Program-made: the position numbers and the translations under genes
Source of the DNA: Romanomermis culicivorax
Taxonomy: Eukaryota; Nematoda; Enoplea; Mermithida; Mermithidae
Reading direction: 5' to 3'
Assembly: GCA_963922205.1 (NCBI GenBank)
Contig: CAWUHX010000015.1
Coordinates: 1,178,001-1,242,000, forward strand
Length of the DNA: 64,000 bases
Notes under the pieces: model-generated
Seen by the model: the letters and a program-made list of their open reading frames with translations, nothing else
Told to the model about the DNA's origin: nothing
Databases searched by the model: none
In this document: positions 11,372-22,300 of the stretch, piece by piece
Layout of the letters: the number at the start of each line of letters is the position of its first letter
Position numbering within the stretch: the first letter of the stretch is position 1

Positions 11372-12109
11372 ATGTTAATTTTTTTTCGTTAATAAATTTT
11401 GAACGATTGATATTTTTATTTTCATTCATATTGATATTTTCATGTACCTCTTAACTTGCTGTATCTGAATAACACAATATTTTTCACGTCAGGCACTTTT
11501 TTAGGTCAATTGACCAAAGTTACCCACCATAGGGACAGCTAGGAGTAGATTTACGAAAACTTTTTTGCTGTTGATGATATTCATCATTTTCAGCTGAAAT
11601 TTTGTGACAATAAAGGTCGATAGCTATGTTACCTCATATCCAAAATTTGTTTTGTTACGTTCTATCTGTGGTTAGATATAACGATTTTACTTGTCGAAAA
11701 AGTAACTTGAACAGAAATTATAATGGCGACCGAAGTTGACCACCATGGTGGGTAACATTGGTCAAAAAGTGAGCTCTTTTCAACGATCAATGGTAGGTTA
11801 AATCTGCATGCTACTTATGAAATGATGTGTTTAATCGATTTGTCTGACATTTTTGACATATGAGTTCCATGAAACATTTTTACGAATTCCCCATGTATAA
11901 CAAGTTATATGTTGGAGAAGTCGAATTGACTCGATTTTGACCAAAGTTACCCCACTTTACCTTACACTGTTCGAAGAGAAATCGTTCGTTTTCGGGTAAG
12001 ATATAGGAATAGGAAATATTATATTCATTGACTCGGCGCGAGGCGCCGAAAATTTTTTGCATTTCCAATAACCATGTCTTGGCACAAAAAAACACTGCCC
12101 TCCCCCCCC

Positions 12110-12178
12110 CCCCCCCCCCCAAATTTCGGATTTACCCCCCCCCCCCAACTGATCGGAGGTCTTACAGGTATGTAAGTG
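12110..12178. repeat. Inverted partner of the 8930-9065 repeat
   Basis: Reverse-complement copy of the G-run repeat. The runs of 13 or more C at about 12104-12120 and 12136-12147 are probably unstable in copy number and prone to sequencing error. Confidence 0.7.
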
Positions 12179-12429
12179 AAGGTAGACATGGTAGAAGCCG
12201 CGCATGAGCTTTATAATTAATAATAATGATGATTGAAAGTAGGAAAATTTTGAGATTTGAACCTCCTAAAATGCGCCAAAAATGCATCTTTTCAATATGA
12301 AAACCCCAAATTTTTCTTTCACATCCACATTTGTGGAAAGACCTCAAAAACTTTTTCCACATTCCAGATTTTTTTTCCGCATTTAGTGCAAATGTGGGAA
12401 AAACAGTGTTTCTTCACCTCCCCGTTATT

Positions 12430-12540
12430 TTGGCTGTGGCTATACAGACTGCAGCCTGTATAGACAAGCGGCTATATACAGACTGTGTTTTACTGATTAA
12501 CATGTGTGTATATATACAGTAAACTGTAGCGTTCAGTTTA
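12430..12540. repeat. CTATACAGACTG palindromic repeat
   Basis: Contains 'ggctatacagactgcagcctgtatag', an imperfect palindrome centred on CTGCAG, plus a further half-site. A larger relative lies at 16018-16135, partly in inverted orientation. It looks like a MITE or a palindromic satellite unit. Confidence 0.7.
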
Positions 12541-12734
12541 CAAACATTAAAACCTTCTAACAGAGTTCAAAATTGACACACTCGTATCCTCTGTGTACAT
12601 AAGTATATTGAAACTAGACTAACGACATTCATAAGATGAAAATTACTTTACTTGATTATCAGATTCCCAAAATGATATCTTTCAAATTGCGGTATTCTTC
12701 TTACCTCATCATGCAGATGTTACAAACGAAATAT

Positions 12735-13165
12735 CGGTTAAACAAGCCTATTTTTGTGATTTTTGGTGGAAGGAGTTTTCGATCGCGGGGAATTCGATGG
12801 ATGCTATCACTTTACCCAAAAAAATTATCCCGGGTGTAAACATATTCCGCGAATTTCTCGGGGAAGGCTTTTCTGACCATAGGGAATTCAATGGGACTTT
12901 ACACAAAAAATCGTCCTTTGTAAAAACAAAAGTATTTTCTGATTTTTTAGGTTGAGGGTTCTTGACCATGGGGAATTTGAAATATATGGTCACTTTACAT
13001 TCTGTTTACAACTTCTTTAACTACGCAGTTCACACATCTTTTACTTTTACCGAAATTGAGAATTTGTAGTTTTTTATTGTTTCTTTGATGAAGATGACCA
13101 AATTTAAAACTTGAATGTGCTTAAGGTTTTCATGCATGGCTGAGGCTGAAAAAGAGGTGGAAAAG
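12735..13165. repeat. 97-bp satellite (about 2.7 units) plus conserved tail
   Basis: Units carry 'ggaattcaatgg', 'cactttacacaaaaaa' and 'gtgtaaacaa' in order, as in the large array at 28395-29470. The segment after the units (Tgtttacaac ... cttttacttttaccgaaa ... catgcatggctgagg) is also shared with 29465-29640. The array and tail therefore behave as one repeat family. Confidence 0.8.
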
Positions 13166-13169
13166 TTTA

Positions 13170-14460
13170 TTACGAAATTCCCCTAAAAAAAGGTGGACTA
13201 GTTGGAAAAGTATTTCTCCACATTTGAGTGAAGTCAACAATCAGCTTGCATATCATTTTCAACCAGAAAAGTTTTACTGTGGTTGAGACATTGCTATTGG
13301 GAGGACAAAATGCACGAAGCTGCCGAATATACTTTTTTATGAACATGAAAAAATTTTTTAATGAGGAAAAAATAAAAATCCAGATTACAAAATTGGGTTT
13401 TTCAAATTTTAGCTCAAGTTCTCAAAGATCTAGTCCACTCTCCTTGTTCTAGCTTGACAACTATCCAAGCAAGCACATTCTCCTTTTACTATTACTGCCT
13501 CATTGGGGCATTTTCTAATAAACTAGTTACAAAATATGCATGCTTTGACTGTTCATCAAATCTGTTGTTCAGTTTATTACAAAAAAATTTCAGTATGTTT
13601 TTTTACACTGGACGCTAAACCGGTTTGGTTAACAATCTAAAATAAAATTTATTTGAAAATCAATCATCAGCATTCAATGATCAAGGTCGACGTCAGCAAC
13701 TGAATTTATTTTTCGAATAGCAATCAATAATGTACACACTGAAAATTCTGAGTGAAATGACCATATGTGCACATTGAGAGTTTGAGGGGTCTTGACCTCG
13801 GCAGACCCTTGCTGACCGCATCAAATTCTATTCCTCAACATTGACCAAGAAGATTATGAAGGAAAATGAGAGAAGAAAGAAAAAAACGTCATAAGGATGA
13901 AAACTATGCTGCAGTTTAACGATTTTTCTGAACAAAGCATACTTGATTCCATCCAAAATAGTAATTTATTAACTTTAAGAAGCGCTGACCAAGCACGTAG
14001 TTCCTCATATTTGACTTCAGATAAACGAAATTGCTGCTTGGATGTTAAAGAGCCATTCTTTTGGCTATCAAAAATTCGTCGAATGGTCGAAATATTATTT
14101 CTTGTTTATGTAATGTAGGCATTGTTTTCAAGCGTATCAAATGTGCCTTCATCTTTAACAATTTTTCCAAATAAAAAGCGGCACAAATCAGTACTGTTGG
14201 CCAAATCGTTTACATTGAGCTTTTACTGTAAAAATGTTCACTCGAATAATTGTTGAAGGTTTGATCAGTATGCTCATAAATTTCCAGTCCTGTATGATAT
14301 ATTGTTTATCAGAAATCTAAGATACTACTGCTTTCCACTTTCATTATATGTCACATTAAATGAATTGGGAGCCATGTCACATTAAGTAGATCTTGTGATC
14401 AGTCACATTGATGGGAAAACCCATACCATATCCAGTAGAAAATACGGCCATGCCACTGTA
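13170..14460. other. No gene recognised
   Basis: AT-rich DNA with only short open frames (for example 13228-13452 and 13897-14118), none with domain-like features or convincing splice sites. A GTGGACTAG / CTAGTCCAC pair near 13190 and 13430 may mark the ends of a small inverted-repeat element. Confidence 0.5.
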
Positions 14461-15420
14461 AGTGACATGCTGTGACCCCGTTGGATGGCTCCAGTAATAT
14501 ATTCGTTTCAGGAACCTAACCCAGCTGGTGCTACCACAGGAGAACCTATGGTGTACCTCGGCTTTGTCCTAGGGTTCAGCTTTAGAATAATGGATAACGC
14601 GGCCGGGTCAGGGGTGGCAATCCCTAGTCCTCATTCACTGAGAATGAGGGACTGTGCCATTCGTGTAATGGCTTACTGTAGGGGACCCGATTGTCAACCT
14701 AAATCCCCTAATTGGCCCTGACTTTAAGGGTTCGAGGGCTGTCTCAACTGAGGGTACTCTCAAGTGAAAACTGGCTTAAGGAGGATTCCCACAAATATAC
14801 CCTCAACAATAATAACCCCTGGGAAGACTCACTAAATCCTCTTCTCAAAGTACTCGGTGCTGGGCAATGGGTTCAAGGGTCAAACCTGGGTCCTACAGAC
14901 GACGGGGAAGCGGGTTTGATAATCTGAAAGCAATTCGGCGTGGAGGGTAGGCAAATGCGAGTCAGGGGGCGATGATATCAAAACGTTCCTCGGGGAGGTG
15001 ACAGGGGTTCTCCATCAACAGGGGACGGGGTAAACTCCTAAGGTTGGGTTACGGTAAGTGGCAACGCAAGGGAGACCGAAGGCGAATATGTAAATTTATA
15101 AGAAAGGCGGCGGACGCAGGCACAATATGTAAATTTATAATAAAAAACGACGTAGGCAAACGCAAGAATGCAGGCTGTAAAATGCAAAGATGATTAGGTC
15201 CAAAAATGAGTGCAAGATTAATGAAACAAGCCCTTTTAAAGGGCCCCGTAATCTACAGTATGCCTTGGGCGGAGCTAAGACACATCCAAGCTAACTTCTG
15301 CAGCGGAAATTGCTGCAGAAGATGCCTATGGTCACATAGAGATTTTCCAGTTCACTACGTTAAGCATTGGGGCGAGTTTTCACTCTCCATGCTTAACATA
15401 TGAACGTCATCTAGTGAGAA
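14460..15420. other. GC-richer, hairpin-rich segment, possible retroelement UTR
   Basis: Composition changes sharply to about even GC for nearly 1 kb. Perfect or near-perfect stems include 'cctcattc...gaatgagg' (about 14627-14650), 'aagcccttttaaagggcc' (about 15228-15245), a stem at 15295-15321 with arms CTTCTGCAGC/GCTGCAGAAG, and a gttaagcat...atgcttaac stem (about 15359-15400). The only open frames are short (under 80 codons). I do not recognise it. The 5' or 3' untranslated part of a non-LTR retrotransposon, or a structured non-coding RNA, would fit. Confidence 0.45.
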
Positions 15421-17850
15421 TTTCCAACTAGGCATTTCACGTTGCGAAACGTCGCTAGTTTTTACTGATAAGAGGTGCATGTTGTGCTCCAATAGTGGGT
15501 TACATACCCTAGTCTACGTGCGCAAATGGAAAAATAATAAATCGTAACAGAAATAAAAGTGCGAAAGTAAAACAGAAACGAAACACAAACAGTACACACA
15601 AAAATTGCATGTAAAAATTATAAAAACGGAACGCAAAATTAACGTAAGTTACTGTAAACAAAAACGTGGCAAAAAACATAACGGAAAAACATGATGTGAA
15701 TCACCTGATGTTGGGCGAAGTTCGTCGGCATGTGACATTTAGAAGCATTTCAAGAAAAGCAGGCTATACATCTACTTTGATTATCAAGCGATATTTCTTT
15801 TGTAACATCTGTACAATCAGCTGAAGAAAAAATGATGAGATGGGAAAACTGTTATTTTTGAACTGTGATAATCAAGATACGTAATACTTATCTCATGAAT
15901 ATCGTTTACTGTAGTGTTGATATACCCATGAACTCGTCATGTCAATTTCATACTTTGTCTGCAGGTTTTAAACTTTGTACATAGCATATCGCAGTTTACT
16001 GTACATATTCGCAAGCAAAACACAGTCTGTATAGTCGCTTGTCTATACAGACTGCAGTCTGTATATCCGCCTGGCTATACAGACTGAATATCGGGCTGTG
16101 GCTATACAGACTGCAGTCTGTATAGCCACACCCGTCATTTTCATCAAAATATGAGCGTACAGTAAAGTGTCATAAACAATCAAACGTTCTAACGTTGGTG
16201 TAATTCGTTGTTATTGACAACTGAGCTGCCTTTCTGTTCAAAAGTGTGCCGTTATATAAAACATCTTCAAATCATCAATTTGGATACTAATAATATTTAT
16301 AGAATAAACGGACTGTTTAATTTTCTCAGATTAACACGATGAGATCCAGTATAAAAATGTTACTTATCAAAACGGAAATGGGGGTGTGTATAAAGTCCCG
16401 AGACCGAATCCTTCCTTCATCTAGCAGCAGCTGGATTCATCATCTGATGTGATCTGAATCTCAAATTTCCCTTAGCTGGAAACTTTAGCTTAGGATCCAG
16501 CGATCACGATTTGCAGGCATGCATGTGCAGCATAGAATATTCACTGGCTTCAGCCAGCATAGGAGGTGGGATATATTATTTAACGGAACAAATCTTCTTA
16601 CCTGCAAGCACCACGTTCTTCAACCTTATATTAGTTAAATATTTGAAATTTTTTGCTTGGTCAGCACTTAATTAGGTTTTACTGTACTTCGCTGGAATGT
16701 CTATGTAGAAAAATCGTTAAACTACTGCGTCATTTTCCTTCATAGTACCATCTCTCTTGCTCATTTTTCCTCATCATCTTATCGATCATTGCTAGGAGTC
16801 GATCTGCTGGAGGTCATTTACCTCCCCTACCAAAAAACCTTCAAGTGCATTACATGTTTGTAGGGTTATTCCAAACTTTGTGTTGGACACTTCTTGTCTA
16901 TGGCATTTTCCTACTTTTGCAAATAATGATCAAAATACCAAAAGAAAGCACATCCATTGACAGGCTTCTCTGATGAAAGGCTAGCCATCCAGATCATTCT
17001 ACCTGACATGAAACGAGAAAATTTTTAGATGGAAGTCATAAAATCCTATTAACATGCCAATGAAATTTGTGAACCAACCGATTTGTGGCTTGTCCATCCA
17101 GGAGACAAAGATCACACAATGTTCGCTGAAGAATCTGACTGTCCGCAATGTTGTATTTTTTCCGTCAGGCAAAAAATACTATTTAACCCTGGCCTGGGTA
17201 GTATGCATCGCAGGATAGGATGATTCCGAACACCAGATTCAAGAGACTTTTTTTCTGTGTACATTTTATAGCATTTTTCTGTGTAACCAAAGAGCAATTC
17301 TTTAGTTTTTCATTCAAATTTTCGACGATGTAGAATCAGCATTATTTATTGCTGCGACATCGTTATACTTGTTTTTGACTGGAGATGCAAAGATTATTGA
17401 TTTTAACCATTTTTGTGCGGGTGGCCGATGGATTGCCGCTTTCAGGTTAGAACGTCACAATTTCTCTGTTGTCTCGAATTTCAAAAAGCTGATATAATCA
17501 TGATTTTCGAAAGGTCACCTCATGATGATTTTTCACAGAAATTCTTCGCGCGCATGTTTAGGTTTTTTCTTTGCTAAAGTTCGAGAAATAAGGACTGCGT
17601 TGTTGTGAACATGGCAGCATCCGCTGAATTTTTCTGCCATTCAGACGTCTGACGGATGGCGGATGCGGATCGGCCTTTTTCTCGGATCCTGTCTTTTAGA
17701 GATCAAATATCGCCAAAAAATTGGTTTAGAAAAACTGCAAAATGATCCTGCATTCGCCATGCGAATTTGACGTTTAGGCCAAAATATCGGAAATCTGCAT
17801 CCACCTTTTGGGCACTATCCGCCATTCGTATTTGCAGGCGGATTCCGCCT
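15421..17850. other. No gene recognised; palindromic repeat at 16018-16135
   Basis: AT-rich, with no domain-bearing frame. The block at 16018-16135 holds four CTATACAGACTG half-sites arranged as tandem palindromes centred on CTGCAG ('agactgcagtct'), related to 12430-12540. Flanking 'tacagtaaa' motifs are also shared. Confidence 0.6.
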
Positions 17851-17854
17851 ATAA

Positions 17855-18095
17855 AGGATTATTTATACTTGCTTTTTCTGACGGAACGGAACGGAACGGA
17901 ATGCAATCAAAGGAACGTAACCGAACGAAAGGGACGTTGTCGTTCAGTTCGGTTCCGTTGGTGGTTACCGTCGGTCATTTTGCGCAAAATGTCTGTAATT
18001 TTTTCCAACCAAAAGTAAATTTTCAGGCTGAACGTTTCAACTTGTTGGCGATCCGTTCCATTCTGTTCCGTCGGAAAAAGCAAGTATAAGTGATT
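17855..18095. mobile_element. MITE family 'AAGG-TTTATACTTGC', copy 1
   Basis: Terminal inverted repeats read TTTATACTTGCTTTTTC...GACGGAAC on the left and the complement on the right (gttccgtcggaaaaagc, then aagtataa). The element is about 240 bp and non-coding, with internal ggaacggaacgg repeats. Related copies lie at 26236-26483 and 32284-32490. Confidence 0.85.
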
Positions 18096-19320
18096 TCTAA
18101 GACGGATTCCTCACCACCAAACAATATAAACGTTTTTGAAATATAATCTTAGTGTTCAATGGATTATTGAACTACAACGCGCAGAGTGACAAGATATTCT
18201 GTGGTGTTTTCAATCGGTTTCACATTGGAGCTGATTTTCAGACGGATTGATCATGTGAAGCGGTAAATCTTATTCCTTCCTCATGAATATTTAAAAGAAA
18301 TATGAGAAATAAAAGGATCCGTTGCGTTTCTATCACCTTGTTATTTCAACAACCGTTGTATTTCAGCCACTGTCTCGATTTAGCCAACAATTTATCTTCG
18401 TTGGAGTTCCAGCTTTCGATTTTTTGTAGAACAAAAAAGACAGAAAAATTTTTAGGCTATGCCTGTTTTTTTCCTGATCATTTTCTCATCTACGAATTTC
18501 ACTGCTATTCTTATATGAATGAGACTCGGAACGCGGAAAGAAAGGTGATCGAGCGGAGAAATAATAACGCAATATGTTTTCGTATGTTTTTTTCGCGAGC
18601 AAGAGAAAAAATTTGTTCTATAAAATTATAGAATATTGAGTTCGACTCATCAGTATATTTGATTCCAATTGTCAAGCGTTAGAAATCATTGACTCGCAAT
18701 GCATTGCAGATTTTTCATCTGCAAAAGTATTATCTATATTTTTAAGTCTTATTTTGAAATAAATGAACTTTGAACGGAGCAAAAGTTGAAAAATTTAGTT
18801 TTCGAGCGAAAATCGTTTAATCACAGTCGCCAAGAGCGAAGCTACTGTGTTGAAATTTCTTTGTCTTTTGAAGCTTCCAAATAATAGAACTGTACAGCAA
18901 GTATTATTTTTTATTTTTGTTTTTTTCTGCCAAAATACACGACTATTACTTGAAATTTTAAGATACGAAATTTTACACTAAAAACTTTAGTCGGCACATA
19001 TTTGTGTCGTTTTTCGTTTTTTCATAAGAACAGATCTTATAATGGTTTTCATTTCAGCCGCAAGACAACAAACTGAGATCTACATTGGTTAGTGCAAGAC
19101 AGCACTTTTAATCTGACCGTTCTTTGGACAAGTCATTGAAAGTTGAAATAACTCTCCTCAACCTCGGTTATCATATCTTTTCTCATTCTAACATTCACAT
19201 CTTGAGATATGGTTTTGTAGTGATTATCCTATCTGAGTCCCATTCAAAATATATCAATGCTAGCCTTATATCTGGAGTTTTCGATAAATCATTTCGGGCA
19301 CAATCGATTTTTTCTTGTAG
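18096..19320. other. Upstream of the astacin gene, 5' exons not resolved
   Basis: The first coding exon(s), signal peptide and start of the astacin-MAM gene must lie here or further left. A frame at 18302-18631 starts MRNKRIRCVSITLLF but is not a convincing signal peptide. A CAG-bounded segment at 19059-19090 followed by GTTAGT could be a short exon. No choice is supported. Confidence 0.4.
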
Positions 19321-22300
19321 ATATATTGGACGACGACATCGTTGTTCCCATGGCGAAGTCGCCAGACGTAAATTTTACAAAAATTATGGTGCGCAATCGA
19401 TGACGAGCGCTTTTTTCCAGGGTCAACTTTTCAAAGTTAGCTTACAAGATTATTTGACCAATGGTTTGATAAATCGTTGGCCGAACAACACGGTGCCTTA
19501 TTTCATCGATCCGAATAGCAATTTTAGTGAGAAAAGATTACTTATATGCATAAGTTGGACACACTCTTGATTTTAATATCAATTCTTTGCAGCTTCATAT
19601 CACAGAGCTTTGATTGAGCACATGACCACTATATTCCATAGGTATACTTGCATTAAATTCGTGCCGTGGACCGGTGATCAGGATTGTTGCGTCGTGATTA
19701 CAGATGGGACAGGTGAGTTTAGCAATCGAAATCCGTTGCTTATTGTTTTTAACAAAAATATGTATGTGCACCTGTAAAAGTGCATTTCTGGTTGATGTCA
19801 AACAGTTTTTGAATCGGTCTAAAACACACTAGATGTACAATGAGTATGATATTTCCTACATGATCCATACAGACTTTTACAGGAGGCGTCGGCAATACAC
19901 TATCAGTAGTGAAAAACTAAGTGATATCAAGTTAATCCAACTTTAACCAGCCCTAACTCCGTGAAAAATTCCGATACATCTATTTTGAAAAATTATGTTT
20001 CATCATGTTTAGTTATCATCGGGATGTATCGATGGTGCTCAATTTTCTGATTTTTGGTACAAGATAATTTTTGCTCTCCTTGGTCAGGATCAAGTGGAAA
20101 CATACATCAGTGGAGTGTAGCTTCATTTTGTTGGAGCTATAGATGGTTAAGGTTGGGTTAAAATTTAATTGACCCCAGATTTTCCACGTTGCCGGCTATG
20201 TTGGCAACTTTCTGCCTCAGAATTGCCGGTTATGGTCATGAACTATAGTTTGTTTTTTATAAAATACTTATACAGGGTGTCTAAAAAATGCAACCCCCAA
20301 TACTATCGTATAACTTTGCTTCTGTTTCATCTTTTAACATGCCGTCTTCTACATTATGTACGCATACCATTTGACTACCTTCGGGCAAGTTTTGGTTCCT
20401 TTTCATAATCCCTAGAGTTCAATTCTGATTAAAGTGAACACATTTTTGCCTTGTAATTTTTCAAATCTTTTTTTCATGCGCAAGTCGAATGAGGCCATTG
20501 ATAAGTTTTTTGTGCAGCTGGAGCTCGTTAGTCAAGCAAAGGAAGGTCACATAGAGACGAAATTATTTTGATTTGCATATTAGCCGTGTTAACGTTTCAT
20601 ATCACATGAAATTTTTTCTCGTTTAATTAAAAATATTAGTAATTAAGCTCTTTGCTGAAAAGTTTTGTTGTTGTTTGTAAAATGTATCTGGATTAAGAAC
20701 TAGCGGTTCAGAAGTCATGAAATTCAGCAGGTTTGTGACTAATTGCTTGGTCTATCTATAGCAGAAAACTACATGAAGAAATATTGAGTTGGAGAAATGT
20801 TATACAATAGAAACGAGGGAAGCCTTTTTTGAGACACCCTGTATGTAAATTGAAAAAAACAAATACAATCCACAAAAGCGTTTACGTAATGCTTTTACCG
20901 TTAAATTTTTACTCAAAAAAATAAACAGGAGTTAGTCGATTGAACTCAAAACTTTCCACTCCTACGCTACATTAGTTTAGTAGGGAACAAAACAAAAATA
21001 TGAAATAGTATTTGCTTTCCGCGCTCAATCATTTCACGAAAAGCAGACCATAGTCTCCAATAATGTTATCTAGATTGAACGGAACATTTTCTTTAGTGTC
21101 ATATTAAATGTATTCTTGATCTGTTGCAATTTGCAGTTCGGTCTGTATTTTCAAGTGAGTTTTCAAATCAGCTTTTTCTAACGGGTTCATATTTGAAAGT
21201 TACAGAAAAAGATTAATCCAACACATTTCACTCGCATACTGTCCAACTTCCTCATGGAGAATCAAATTTTATAAACAATGTGAAGCTAATTTCAATTAGG
21301 AATTAAATAATATATGCGAGGTGAAAAGCGCCGGAATTTTTTCTCTGGAATCTCAGGCTTTGAAGTGGGCATTTTCTCTCAAAAAAGTGGATTTTAAATT
21401 TATTTCTGCCGATCGCTCAAAATTTACCACATTTTTTGCAAATATAAAAGCTTAAAAGCAAATACTATTTCACATTTTTACAACTTTTACTGAACCACGT
21501 ATGACATATGGGACTGTAAATTGTGGAGCACACTCAGTTAAACTTTAGGAATTTTGCCGTGCAAAATTCTGTAGTGAGACGAAAGCACCATTTTTTCATG
21601 TTTTGAATCTCTACAAGTATTTTATAGAAAATGTTCCATACAGGAATCTTGTTTACTTACACAATAAGACTCAAATTTGAAAATTGTTTTCTTCTTTATT
21701 ATATAAGGTTGTTCATCTTTCGTCGGATTTCAAGGCAAAAAGCAACAAATGACGTTGGCCAAGCCAGGCAGTCGACCCGGCGACCATTGCGTTTTCGAAG
21801 GACACATCCTACACGAAATGATGCACGCTTGTATACTATAAAGATATGGGACTAATAGTCGAAAGCAGTATCAATATTTTCATTTCAATCGATCTTGAAC
21901 GGACCTCATGCAGAACGAAGCAATGCTCACTCATTTTTTGAGTGAGCATTGCTTCGCTTGGAACTTTTTTTTCACACGTGGAACTTTAGAAGTTTTAGGA
22001 ACCATTTTCTCTTATCTTTACGGTATATGAGCCTTGCATCTATATAGTAGGATTCTTTCACGAGTAAGTTTTAAGGTAGTCTTACATGTAACAGTAACGA
22101 CCAAAATCAAAAGATTTTAAAAAAATTTTCGGCTTAAATTTCAAATAAGTCAATATTCGTTGCTTTTTTTATCAATTTTTTTACGAAAATATGAAGCGTT
22201 GCAGCTACTGCATCTTTTTTGAAATTCTCCGTTAATCTAGAGTTACAAGATTTAATCTATACCATTCTTTCTTTTGCTTATCTTTTCTTCACAATGACAA

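Larger units (their letters stand above)
9845..11962. mobile_element. Pogo/Tigger-like DNA transposon, internally deleted
   Basis: The left end AGGTAAAGTGGGGTAACTT and the right end AAGTTACCCCACTTTACCT are perfect inverted repeats, each flanked by a TA (9843-9844 and 11963-11964), the usual Tc1/mariner/pogo target duplication. Many subterminal copies of GGTAACTTTGGTCA lie inside: about 9852-9890 and 10200-10288 in direct orientation, and near 11336, 11510, 11748 and 11938 mostly inverted. The 2118-bp element retains an N-terminal helix-turn-helix piece and a C-terminal zinc-finger piece, but no DDE catalytic core between them. It is therefore probably non-autonomous. Confidence 0.85.

Noticed and set aside
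14865..14900. Possible tRNA B-box (ggttcaagggtc)
   Set aside because: No matching A-box or cloverleaf at the right distance.
18302..18631. 109-codon frame as a possible signal-peptide exon of the astacin gene
   Set aside because: Hydrophobic stretch is weak and interrupted, there is no donor in phase with the next exon, and the composition is non-coding.
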